Of a stretch of DNA of 6,196 nucleotides, positions 1-6,105 are shown in pieces. The number at the start of each line of letters is the position of its first letter. Positions within the stretch are counted from its first letter, which is position 1. The stretch is from Woeseia sp. (GTDB lineage Bacteria; Pseudomonadota; Gammaproteobacteria; Steroidobacterales; Woeseiaceae): NCBI GenBank assembly GCA_003229095.1, contig QIHS01000377.1, forward strand, positions 1-6,196. The letters are read 5' to 3'. The notes beneath the pieces are model-generated. The model saw only the letters and a program-made list of their open reading frames with translations, was not told where the DNA came from and searched no databases. Both the position numbers and the translations under genes were made by a program.

Positions 1-124
1 CCAGGAATAAAATCGGGACGGCGAAACGTGCGCTGCGAAAGCGACGTATGGCCGCCGTCTCATCAGCAAATCCTGTTGTTTCCGGCTGTTGCTTAACCGA
101 ACCGGCAGGATCTGAGCGATTCAT
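1..124 (-). CDS. Partial N-terminus of a probable membrane protein
   Basis: An open frame starts at an ATG (complement of 122-124) and runs off the left edge with no stop, giving 41 complete residues. The first ~26 are hydrophilic (beginning MNRSDPAGSVKQQPE); then comes an arginine-rich patch (IRRFRSARF) leading into a hydrophobic run (AVPILFL) at the edge. A basic patch before a hydrophobic stretch with a cytoplasmic leader is the usual topology of a single-pass or first membrane helix, as in membrane-fusion or polysaccharide-export proteins; the family cannot be told from this much. A G-run (complement of 129-134) lies 4 nt before the ATG and could be the ribosome site. The gene lies downstream of, and on the same strand as, the YfdX-like gene with a 69-bp gap, so the two may be co-transcribed. 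The open frame, ribosome site and topology support a real gene; its function is unknown. Confidence 0.6.
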   Translation of the reverse strand, partial: MNRSDPAGSVKQQPETTGFADETAAIRRFRSARFAVPILFL

Positions 125-160
125 GACTACCCCCCAAACCGGTCGAACAGGACATAGCCC

Positions 161-166
161 AGTATA
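161..166 (-). promoter_or_regulatory. Possible -10 element for the left-edge gene
   Basis: On the minus strand this reads TATACT, five of six matches to TATAAT, 37 nt upstream of the left-edge gene's ATG. The sequence 17 bp further upstream (GAGCAA) is a poor -35 match, so a sigma70 promoter is only possible. If real, the left-edge gene would have its own start site rather than depend wholly on the YfdX-like gene. Confidence 0.25.
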
Positions 167-193
167 GCTGACTCCTTAATTCATTGCTCGATA

Positions 194-586
194 TCAGTTT
201 ACACGAGTAACGACTTCGTCAATCACGGTGGTCAAACTGTTCAGCGCATATAAAGCGACATGTGTCTGTACATCGACGTACCCAACCGTCAGATACGGCA
301 TGGTACGTTCGATCGTGTCTGCGAATTCCCGGCTGACGATCAATGCATTTCGGGCTTCTGCGACCTGTCCGTTATCAAGAAGTGCACGCGCCGTACTCAG
401 ATGCGCGACCAGGGCACGGCCTGAGTCAATTGCAATTTTTGCCATGGCCGGGTCACCCCAACCGGTATATTCGCTGATGCTGACTGTTTCGTTACCGCTC
501 TTGCTTGCGGCCTCAGCCGTCATCACAACAGCGCCTGTCGTCAACGCATTAACAGGCAATGCGTTGTTGTAATCAGAAACAATCAT
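194..586 (-). CDS. YfdX-like small helical protein, probably exported
   Basis: This 130-residue protein has an Ala-rich hydrophobic N-terminus (residues 9-26, ending VVMTAEA) that looks like the core and A-x-A end of a signal peptide, then an alpha-helical body. Residues 47-96 carry a run of helices of the type found in YfdX proteins (RALVAHLSTARALLDNGQVAEARNAL in outline: small residues spaced along helices and a DNGQ-x-x-x-A turn), and a final helix spans ~105-128. YfdX proteins are acid- and multidrug-response-linked periplasmic helical proteins of usually ~200 residues, so this one is short. The N-terminus has no lysine or arginine before the hydrophobic core, unusual for a signal peptide. 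A stop lies only three codons upstream, so no longer start exists; an eroded 5' end is possible. A GAAGAG sits just before the ATG (complement of 590-595). The gene is divergent from the secreted glycosidase-like gene. The family call is from memory of pattern, not a search. Confidence 0.55.
   Translation of the reverse strand: MIVSDYNNALPVNALTTGAVVMTAEAASKSGNETVSISEYTGWGDPAMAKIAIDSGRALVAHLSTARALLDNGQVAEARNALIVSREFADTIERTMPYLTVGYVDVQTHVALYALNSLTTVIDEVVTRVN
542..566. promoter_or_regulatory. Perfect 9-bp inverted repeat in the divergent control region
   Basis: CAACGCATT (542-550) and AATGCGTTG (558-566) are exact reverse complements around a 7-bp centre. The element lies within codons 7-15 of the YfdX-like gene (encoding the NALPVNAL repeat) and about 50-70 bp upstream of the ATG of the divergent secreted protein. 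This spacing suits a dimeric repressor or activator site for the rightward promoter, or a hairpin early in the leftward mRNA. No promoter hexamers close by are convincing. It could also simply reflect the repeated Asn-Ala-Leu codons, since codons 8-10 and 13-15 encode the same triplet. Confidence 0.4.
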
Positions 587-600
587 TACTCTTCATAAGC

Positions 601-605
601 AGGGG
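601..605 (+). promoter_or_regulatory. Shine-Dalgarno AGGGG fixing the start of the secreted protein
   Basis: AGGGG lies 8 nt before the ATG at 614, the normal spacing. A GTG at 605 in the same frame overlaps this ribosome site and cannot be served by it, and the ATG at 620 would be 14 nt away. The ATG at 614 is therefore the best start. Confidence 0.65.
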
Positions 606-613
606 TGTGTGCA

Positions 614-3427
614 ATGTTGATGAAAACAATACCGGTTTACATTACCCTGGTAATACTCATGGGTTCGGTCAATGTGCCAGCAGCAGCGGACGGAACTATT
701 TCCACCCAGGACGGCCTTTCGCTCACCCTGACTGCTGATGGTCGTGTCTCAGCCGTCGTGGTAGAGGGCGACAATCTGGTCGTCCAACCCTCGCCTGCTA
801 TCCGGATTCGCGACCTGAGCCTCGCAGGTACCACCTTCACACCCAATCTGGTCACCAACGCAGACTTTGAACTTGATGCCGATAACAACAACCTGCCCGA
901 TGGCTGGACTCAATTTTCATCCAGTAATGCCCCGAGTGTCGGTTTGTCTTCACAACATAGTGAAGGCAATGTCAGCATTGTGTTCGATGTGGACGGGGGC
1001 AACGCGGGTACTGTAGCGCTGACAAGTGATCCAATCAGCGTCACGCCCGGTATCACTTACCGTTTGTCGGCGGTAATGCAAGCTTACGGCGGGTATCTCG
1101 CCGAGCAGCATACCAATCTCGACTGGCAACGCGATTTCTACCTCGGCGACGCGCTTGCCAGCGGCCTCTTCATCGAGTGGTTCGATGACCAGGGTGCCCC
1201 GGTTCTGGTTGGCTCTGCACCACAACAGGCCGTTGCCCCCCTGCACGCTGACGCCAATGCCTGGAAACGCATCACAGGGGAAGTCATAGCGCCTGCCCAG
1301 GCGCACACCGCTCGCTTCGTCGTCGGTGCAAAGCTACGTCGTCGTCCCGCCACCGGCGGGGATGCCGAAAAGTTGTGGGTCGATGACGTCAGCATGATCG
1401 TCGCACCCGAAATTGACATCGCCGTACCGGGCAGCGTCGAAACAACGAGTTCCATGCTAACCTTCAAAGGCAACCTGGCGGCCGAAAACCTCCACGTCCA
1501 GGCGACCTGGCATGCTTTTGCCGATCACCTGCAGATTGACGGCCAGGTTAATGAATTAACCGTAACCGGCACCGACCGCGCGCTGGAAATCGCCATTCGT
1601 TTCCCGGCAAACCTGAACGGATACGCGTGGTGGGATGACATCGATACAAAACGCGTGGTTGCCGCAAACCAGACCTATGGCAATATTATTTCCGCGACAG
1701 TGACCGGAATGTTGCCCCAATCACTCTATCCACTGGCGGCATTAACCGACAATGCACACGGCCTGGCTGTGGCCTTACCGATGGATACACCGCAAGTGGC
1801 GGCGCTACGTTACATCGATGGCGCACTCGAGGCGCGCTTTGCCCTTGGCATCTCGGCTGCTGCGCTACGCCTGGACGGAAGTGCACAGTTCCATCTCTCC
1901 CTGTTCACCTTCGCCCCGACCTGGGGCCTGCGTGCTGCACTTTCCAGGTTCGCCGAGATGAACCCCATGTGGTTCAACACGCCACGCGATCTCTCCGTAT
2001 TCTCCAATTTCCACCGCGGAAACTTTGCCAACCTCAATTGTCAGCCCGACGACTCAGACTGCGCGCTGAGTGATGTAGCCAACGATGACCAGAACGGTGA
2101 TGCGACGGCCGAGTACACCCTGCCGGAAGGTCTGATGCAAATCGCTCTGGCTACGGACCCACCCCCCGCCTACACGAATATCGAGCAGAAGTTACTGGGT
2201 AATCCGGCGGGTTCGAGGCTGGCCGCTATCGAGACCAGCTCAACACGGAGTGGCAATGGCGACCGGACACTCAAATCGGTGCGCATTCCGGGCAACTCAC
2301 CGAAGCTATGGGTTGCCACCTGGGTGCTCAACATGGACCCCGAAATCACCGATGGTTACGCACGCTGGATCCGTGACAACCGCGTGGATCCCGCCTTTGC
2401 AGACACTGATAGCGCGGGCCTCCACCTCGACGGTGTATTCGTCGACAACTTCATGAGTGCGCCGGTTGTCGATCTCGACCCGTCGCATCTGGCCCTCGCC
2501 GACTCGACGCTTAGCTTCGATCCCGCTACGTATCGGCCTGGCGTTCACACACAGGCCGGCGTGTTCAAGTTTCTGGTGTGGTTGCGCCAGGATCTGGATA
2601 CGACCCGGTTCATGAACAATCAACCCGGGACGGACCGTGGAATCATCACCAACACCTGGGGTATCGGGACGGTTAACGCCCTCGTTCCATTTGCGGACGG
2701 GCTGTTCAATGAGGGTTCACCCACCAAGGGTGTCAACTGGAGCGACAACATCTTGCGTTACCGCCGAACTATGGCTTACCACAAAAAGATGGCCTTCACC
2801 GACCAGGATGAATTCGATAGCAAATACCAGGATGCCGCGACATTCACAAAAAACGTACACGCTTTTGCGCAACAAGCTGTTTTCTACGGGATTGCGCCAA
2901 GTGGTGGTCCCAAAGTCGACAACTGGCCACAAACGGCGCTCGATGAAATTGCACAAGCCCGCAACCTGCTTGTGTACTACGATAGCCTTGGCTGGGAACC
3001 CGTCACCCATGCCTCGCTCGACAATCCAGCGCTACGCGTGGAGCGCTTCGGCGCAAACACATCACAACCGATCACCTTTACGGTCTACAATGCCGGCGGC
3101 GATACATCCTACACGTTGACCATTGACACCGACACGTTAGGTCTGCCCGACTCAGCAAACCTGTCGGTGCAGGATGCACTGACCGGGCAGACACTGCCCC
3201 ATACCGATAACGGTGCCGGACAGATTCTGGTCAATAATACGATTCAGGAGGCGACCACAGAAGTCATACAGGTTATCGCCACCGCTCCCCCGCCGCCGTT
3301 AACCGATGGCGGGGGAGGTGGTGGTGGCGGTTGTACAATCAACACCCGTCTTGATTTTGATCCGTTGTGGATTTTCTTTGTACTACTGACCTGGAGACTC
3401 GCACAGTCAAAGCGGCTGGTGACTTGA
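614..3427 (+). CDS. Secreted multidomain glycosidase-like protein with C-terminal sorting signal
   Basis: This 937-residue protein begins with a Sec signal peptide (residues 1-25, hydrophobic core VYITLVILMG, cleavage probably after PAAA). Residues ~75-265 look like a carbohydrate-binding beta module: NLVTNADFEL and DGWTQ open it and WVDDVSM closes it, as in CBM4/9-type domains. Residues ~275-435 are beta-rich, like the super-sandwich domains that precede barrels in some glycosidases. From ~436 (WGLRAALSRFAEMNP) to ~795 lies a barrel-like region with LDGVFVDNF; Asp611 and Glu700 (LFNEG) are candidate catalytic residues. A beta domain follows (~805-890), then proline-rich PPPP, eight glycines (899-906), Cys907, FDP, a short hydrophobic stretch and basic residues: a sorting tail like GlyGly-CTERM/JDVT-CTERM signals, implying processing at the inner membrane and export to the surface. 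Substrate is unknown; the enzyme assignment is inference from fold-like motifs. It converges with the dynamin-like gene, stops 7 bp apart. Confidence 0.8.
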   Translation: MLMKTIPVYITLVILMGSVNVPAAADGTISTQDGLSLTLTADGRVSAVVVEGDNLVVQPSPAIRIRDLSLAGTTFTPNLVTNADFELDADNNNLPDGWTQFSSSNAPSVGLSSQHSEGNVSIVFDVDGGNAGTVALTSDPISVTPGITYRLSAVMQAYGGYLAEQHTNLDWQRDFYLGDALASGLFIEWFDDQGAPVLVGSAPQQAVAPLHADANAWKRITGEVIAPAQAHTARFVVGAKLRRRPATGGDAEKLWVDDVSMIVAPEIDIAVPGSVETTSSMLTFKGNLAAENLHVQATWHAFADHLQIDGQVNELTVTGTDRALEIAIRFPANLNGYAWWDDIDTKRVVAANQTYGNIISATVTGMLPQSLYPLAALTDNAHGLAVALPMDTPQVAALRYIDGALEARFALGISAAALRLDGSAQFHLSLFTFAPTWGLRAALSRFAEMNPMWFNTPRDLSVFSNFHRGNFANLNCQPDDSDCALSDVANDDQNGDATAEYTLPEGLMQIALATDPPPAYTNIEQKLLGNPAGSRLAAIETSSTRSGNGDRTLKSVRIPGNSPKLWVATWVLNMDPEITDGYARWIRDNRVDPAFADTDSAGLHLDGVFVDNFMSAPVVDLDPSHLALADSTLSFDPATYRPGVHTQAGVFKFLVWLRQDLDTTRFMNNQPGTDRGIITNTWGIGTVNALVPFADGLFNEGSPTKGVNWSDNILRYRRTMAYHKKMAFTDQDEFDSKYQDAATFTKNVHAFAQQAVFYGIAPSGGPKVDNWPQTALDEIAQARNLLVYYDSLGWEPVTHASLDNPALRVERFGANTSQPITFTVYNAGGDTSYTLTIDTDTLGLPDSANLSVQDALTGQTLPHTDNGAGQILVNNTIQEATTEVIQVIATAPPPPLTDGGGGGGGGCTINTRLDFDPLWIFFVLLTWRLAQSKRLVT
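3308..3424 (+). other. C-terminal Gly8-Cys protein-sorting tail (coding segment)
   Basis: These codons specify eight consecutive glycines using mixed codons (GGC, GGG, GGA, GGT), then Cys, a short polar linker ending FDP, about ten hydrophobic residues (LWIFFVLLTW) and a basic end (R, K, R). The tripartite plan of motif, hydrophobic helix and basic cluster defines GlyGly-CTERM signals cut by rhombosortase; the Cys plus FDP spacing recalls the JDVT-CTERM type, thought to be handled by a glutamic-type intramembrane protease. I cannot tell which applies, and no protease gene is in the window. The hydrophobic part is short for a membrane helix. Confidence 0.65.
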
Positions 3428-3434
3428 CGGCCAA

Positions 3435-5246
3435 TCAGTTCGACCGGGCCGGTTCTGTGAGGAGCTGCGCCCGTTTAACCAGCACAGCGAGTGCTTCCAG
3501 CCTCGTATTCAAACATTTTGCTTCGTCATCCGCCTCTGCACCGCTTGCCGCAGCAAGTTCAAGCCCTTTGTTCACCGCCGACTCGATATGTGTCAGGGTC
3601 ACAGTGAGTCGCTCGCACATACCTTTTTCAAAAGCGCACATGCTCTTATCGAGCCGCTGTGCAAAGTCATAGCGTACCCGGCCTGCCTGAGTGTCTGCCA
3701 GCTCCCGTGCGTATTTCCTGGCGTCTTTGAGAATCAACCGATCGCCCAGGAACTTGGGCAGGGCATGAAGGAATGAAGTGGTCATGAGCCGGATACTGCC
3801 CGGTGCCTCCCAGAACTTGTAATAGAACCCCGACGGGATACCCCAGTCCGCGTCAGCGGCCACCGCGTCGAAAGGAATGGCAAACAGATCCGAAGAAAAG
3901 CGGTAGAGTTCATCCACCGTAGCATTGATTTTCCCGCTGAACCGGGTGCAAATCCGGTGAAAAGCGGCTTCCAGTTTCTCGTCCTCATCCCGGCGGAACC
4001 GATCCCAGCCGGTGCGTACCCTCTCCACTGCATATTGCCGTAGCGACTCATCCAGTTCGTGGGAAGAGAGATGGCGCACACTGTCAAAGTGCTTCATCAT
4101 CCGGGCCTCGATTTCTCCGCTCAACCCGGCCTTGAAGTTTTCCACATCCGCCGCTACATCATGATCCGCCAAATGCCTGACCTCTGCCTCAAGCAGAATA
4201 CTGAAATCACGTCCTTCCTGTGCCATTTCTTCGCGCTTGTTTTCGAAAGCCTTCACTTTATTGCGCAACTCATCTACCGGCACAGTCAGTGAAGAGAGTG
4301 TCAGTTCAGCACTGAACTTCGCCTGGAAAAGGAGTCGTAGCAACCCTCTGGCCAAAGAACCGACCAGAGCATTGCCCTTGTCATTCTCAAGAAAAAGCTT
4401 CAACACCTCCGTAAAGGCAGGAAACCCGCTTTGTGCCAACTGTTCTGCAGAATCGTTCTTGCGCCCCTCCAGGGCCAGCCGGGCAGAGCAAGGAAACAGT
4501 GTTGCTGAGCAATCCATAGCCTCCGCGATGACCCGCGAGGTGAAGTCCTGTGATTCGGCGAGATCAGTCGGCGTCAGCAAATCAGCCTTGTTGAGCAGGA
4601 AGAAGATACGGCCGGCGTAATCCCGCACCTGCTTGAGGAAATCATATTCAACCTGCCCGATGGGCTGATCTACAGAAAGGACCAGCAATACCGCGTCGGC
4701 GCGTGGCAGCAAGCCGTAGGTGATGTCACTGTTATGCCGGTACACCGATCCGATCCCTGGCGTATCGATTAGCCGCACACCGCTTTTCAACCAGGGTGAT
4801 GGCCAGCTGACACGCACCTCGCTGACACCCTTTTTGTTGTCGGGATTGCCCTTTTCTGTCGCGAAATCCCACAGTGCCTGCAGATCCGCCGGTGTCTCAG
4901 TACCGTCCTGGAACAGGATATGCACAGCTGACTCTTCGCCGTATTCGAGGATCGTGGCGATGGCCGTCAGTGGCACCACCCCTACCGGCAATACATCCTC
5001 GCCGATGAGTGCATTAATAACACTACTCTTGCCGCGCTTGAACTCCCCCATGACAACCAGGTTGAACACGTTGGATTCGAACCGTTGCCGGAGTGTTTGC
5101 ATCTCGGCTAATGGAATGCATTCCAGCGTTTCGGCATCGGCAAGGCATTGCTGGAAATCATCCGGCAATGCGGTTGCAGTACTCACGGGCAAACCATTAT
5201 CGCTTTGTCCCGGAGAGTGAGTGGTTCGCGCAAGAGTTTGGGTCAT
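3435..5246 (-). CDS. Bacterial dynamin-like GTPase
   Basis: This 603-residue protein is a large GTPase of the bacterial dynamin-like family, which oligomerises on membrane and bends or fuses it. The GTPase motifs are intact: P-loop GEFKRGKSS (67-75), switch I threonine in VPLTAIAT (Thr94), DTPGIGS (161-167), NKAD (219-222) and a G5-like PCSA (252-255). Long charged helices (~325-450) form the stalk. Between ~452 and 500 is an aromatic, hydrophobic segment (FAIPF, WGIPSGFYYKFW, MTTSFLHALPKFL), placed like the membrane-binding paddle of cyanobacterial BDLP. A final helix pair (~505-595) would return to the neck. The first ~30 residues are low-complexity and probably disordered. The ATG overlaps the stop of the upstream small ORF (ATGA), and only a weak AGAAG lies before it, which suggests translational coupling. 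Such GTPases often occur in pairs; no second copy is visible. Physiological role unknown. Confidence 0.93.
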   Translation of the reverse strand: MTQTLARTTHSPGQSDNGLPVSTATALPDDFQQCLADAETLECIPLAEMQTLRQRFESNVFNLVVMGEFKRGKSSVINALIGEDVLPVGVVPLTAIATILEYGEESAVHILFQDGTETPADLQALWDFATEKGNPDNKKGVSEVRVSWPSPWLKSGVRLIDTPGIGSVYRHNSDITYGLLPRADAVLLVLSVDQPIGQVEYDFLKQVRDYAGRIFFLLNKADLLTPTDLAESQDFTSRVIAEAMDCSATLFPCSARLALEGRKNDSAEQLAQSGFPAFTEVLKLFLENDKGNALVGSLARGLLRLLFQAKFSAELTLSSLTVPVDELRNKVKAFENKREEMAQEGRDFSILLEAEVRHLADHDVAADVENFKAGLSGEIEARMMKHFDSVRHLSSHELDESLRQYAVERVRTGWDRFRRDEDEKLEAAFHRICTRFSGKINATVDELYRFSSDLFAIPFDAVAADADWGIPSGFYYKFWEAPGSIRLMTTSFLHALPKFLGDRLILKDARKYARELADTQAGRVRYDFAQRLDKSMCAFEKGMCERLTVTLTHIESAVNKGLELAAASGAEADDEAKCLNTRLEALAVLVKRAQLLTEPARSN

Positions 5247-5431
5247 AGTCTTCTGATAAGCTTCAGGAACAAGTCGTAGTCGGGTGCTTTTCTATATTCT
5301 TCTGGCACTGACAGCATGGTTGTCAATACAGCCCGACAGTTGAAAGACGTGTTGATCTCTCTCCATGCAAGGTTAAACTCCAGCTGTACCATCGCCAACC
5401 ATTTTGACATTATATATATCGCCAAGTTCAT
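5243..5431 (-). CDS. Small ORF coupled to the dynamin-like gene; possible tail of a broken gene
   Basis: This 62-residue frame ends in TGA that shares four bases (ATGA) with the start of the dynamin-like GTPase, an arrangement typical of translationally coupled operon partners. The C-terminal ~45 residues (LEFNLAWREINTSFNC, then SVPEEYRKAPDYDLFLKLI) look like ordinary helical protein. The N-terminal ~16 (MNLAIYIMSKWLAMVQ) look less natural, and neither the ATG at 5431 nor the one at 5410 has a good ribosome site; a stop directly precedes the first. The adjacent frame encodes a more protein-like segment ending just where this part begins to look real, so the ORF may be the 3' piece of a longer frameshifted gene. 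I do not recognise the family. If intact, it is probably a small partner or regulator of the GTPase. Confidence 0.45.
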   Translation of the reverse strand: MNLAIYIMSKWLAMVQLEFNLAWREINTSFNCRAVLTTMLSVPEEYRKAPDYDLFLKLIRRL

Positions 5432-5501
5432 TCAACCAGTCATTGAGCGGAATCAAGGCACAACCGCTTATCCACCTGTCCGATGGGAGTGAATTCAGCT
5501 G
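5373..5501 (-). pseudogene. Possible upstream fragment of the ORF preceding the dynamin-like gene
   Basis: On the minus strand this frame is open for 42 codons between a TAG (5502-5504) and a TAA (5373-5375). It reads like protein: LPSDRWISGCALIPLNDWL, then NELGDIYNVKMVGDGTAGV. It has no ATG start except one late Met. The TAA falls where the neighbouring frame continues as EFNLAWREINTS, and a single-base shift near GGAGTTTAAC would join the two. Either a former gene has lost its frame and its 5' end, or a sequencing error splits it. The composition of 'protein-likeness' is a judgement by eye. Confidence 0.3.
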
Positions 5502-5716
5502 CTATGACAAATTTAAAAAAGACCTCAGTAGTTCATAGTTGATAGAAAGAAGCTGTTGACAGGAAAACCAGCCCCATCTTGCAAGGCGTAGATAGATGGA
5601 AATTTGAGTTAGTTCTACAGATATATCTGAAAAAGAAATTCCGCTGTAAAAAGGTCGAAGCGAATAGAGGCTTGAAAAGAAAGGGGTATAAGCGTAGGTT
5701 CTCAGGCAGGAATCGC

Positions 5717-5801
5717 GCGCAACATAATCTTGTAGTGCGAGACATATGGAAAATGCACGTGTAATTGCACATCAATTTTCCAGACATACAATGTTATGTG
5801 C
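5717..5801 (+). repeat. Weak attC-like site preceding the small gene
   Basis: GCGCAAC (5717-5723) resembles the RYYYAAC box (one mismatch) and GTTATGT (5793-5799) the GTTRRRY box (one mismatch). Between them TTGTA (5730-5734) can pair with TACAA (5787-5791), and TGGAAAAT (5747-5754) with ATTTTCCA (5775-5782), leaving an asymmetrical unpaired arm. The nested plan is attC-like, but spacers are uneven and the evidence is much weaker than for the right-hand site. Confidence 0.2.
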
Positions 5802-5851
5802 CCGAGCTACCCACAATTGGTAGACATTTAGTATCTTATCAATAAAGTTAA

Positions 5852-5856
5852 AGGAG
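5852..5856 (+). promoter_or_regulatory. Strong Shine-Dalgarno of the Lys-rich small gene
   Basis: AGGAG, six nucleotides before the ATG at 5863, is the best ribosome site in the right third of the window and is the main reason to accept such a short reading frame as a gene. Confidence 0.7.
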
Positions 5857-5862
5857 AGATTT

Positions 5863-5952
5863 ATGGCTAAAGGCCAAGATTCAAAAAAGGCAGTTAAAAG
5901 GAAACCTGAAAAAACGTTGAAAGAAAAGCGCGCAGGCATGATCCTCAGCTGA
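5863..5952 (+). CDS. Lysine-rich small basic protein (29 aa), possibly truncated
   Basis: The frame encodes 29 residues beginning MAKGQDSKKAVKRKPEKTLK, with about one third lysine or arginine, after an ideal AGGAG ribosome site. From memory this opening (MAKGQD-S/K-KK...KP-K-T-KEKRA) matches a family of very short, lysine-rich hypothetical proteins annotated across many bacteria; function unknown, disordered and probably nucleic-acid or ribosome associated by charge alone. After KEKRA the frame loses its basic character (GMILS, stop). The -1 frame continues from there with RRHDPQLKPKRIRNESKFRD to a TAG at 5991-5993, still strongly basic. A single-base deletion near 5930-5937 may therefore have cut the protein short. 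It is too short for most gene callers. It sits inside the putative cassette. Confidence 0.6.
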   Translation: MAKGQDSKKAVKRKPEKTLKEKRAGMILS

Positions 5953-6051
5953 AACCGAAGAGAATCCGTAATGAATCAAAATTCCGGGATTAGCACAAAA
6001 CAAGTGTCATGAGGCCTGACCAATCAATCTAAATCGCCACTTCAAAATAGG

Positions 6052-6077
6052 GCCAAAGCTTATGATTTGGCTTAATT
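6052..6077 (+). terminator. Possible weak terminator downstream of the small gene
   Basis: GCCAAA (6052-6057) pairs with TTTGGC (6066-6071) around an 8-nt loop, followed by TTAATT. The stem is only six pairs and the T-run is interrupted, so this is a weak candidate about 100 nt after the small gene. Confidence 0.25.
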
Positions 6078-6105
6078 GGGGAGCAGTGGTTTGCCCATGT
6101 CAAGT

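Larger units (their letters stand above)
5432..5862. other. AT-rich stretch with no convincing intact gene
   Basis: Apart from the possible gene fragment at its left end, this stretch holds only short frames without good ribosome sites. Its G+C is visibly lower than in the genes to the left; 5581-5640 has about one third G+C. An 8-bp inverted repeat TGGAAAAT/ATTTTCCA (5747-5754, 5775-5782) lies just before GTTATGTGC (5793-5801), discussed as a possible attC end. A TAGACA at 5821 with a TAAAGT 16 bp on resembles a promoter, but it would start transcription inside the ribosome site of the small gene, so it is not called. Confidence 0.5.

Noticed and set aside
228..572. 114-codon frame on the + strand opposite the YfdX-like gene
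   Set aside because: Its translation is Ser/Arg/Cys-rich with no domain-like pattern and no ribosome site, while the opposite strand reads as a helical protein with a signal-like start.
3443..3453. ACCGGGCCGGT palindrome near the convergent stops as a terminator
   Set aside because: Only five pairs with a one-base centre, no T-run, and it lies within the coding end of the GTPase gene.
5373..5382. Programmed +1 frameshift at GGAGTTTAAC, similar in idea to the prfB site
   Set aside because: No well-spaced internal Shine-Dalgarno, no slippery CTT codon, and the upstream frame has no clear start; mutation or sequencing error is simpler.
3435..5431. Anti-phage defence system built on the dynamin-like GTPase and its small upstream ORF
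   Set aside because: Dynamin-like proteins can act in defence, but no other defence gene, effector motif or island marker is near; the sequence does not support the claim.
5579..5764. 61-codon + strand frame, lysine/arginine-rich, starting at TTG
   Set aside because: Rare start codon, no Shine-Dalgarno, and composition explained by A-rich DNA; it also overlaps the possible attC-like site.
5533..5787. 84-codon minus-strand frame (Phe/Cys/Arg-rich)
   Set aside because: Low-complexity aromatic and cysteine content typical of random AT-rich DNA, with no ribosome site or recognisable motif.
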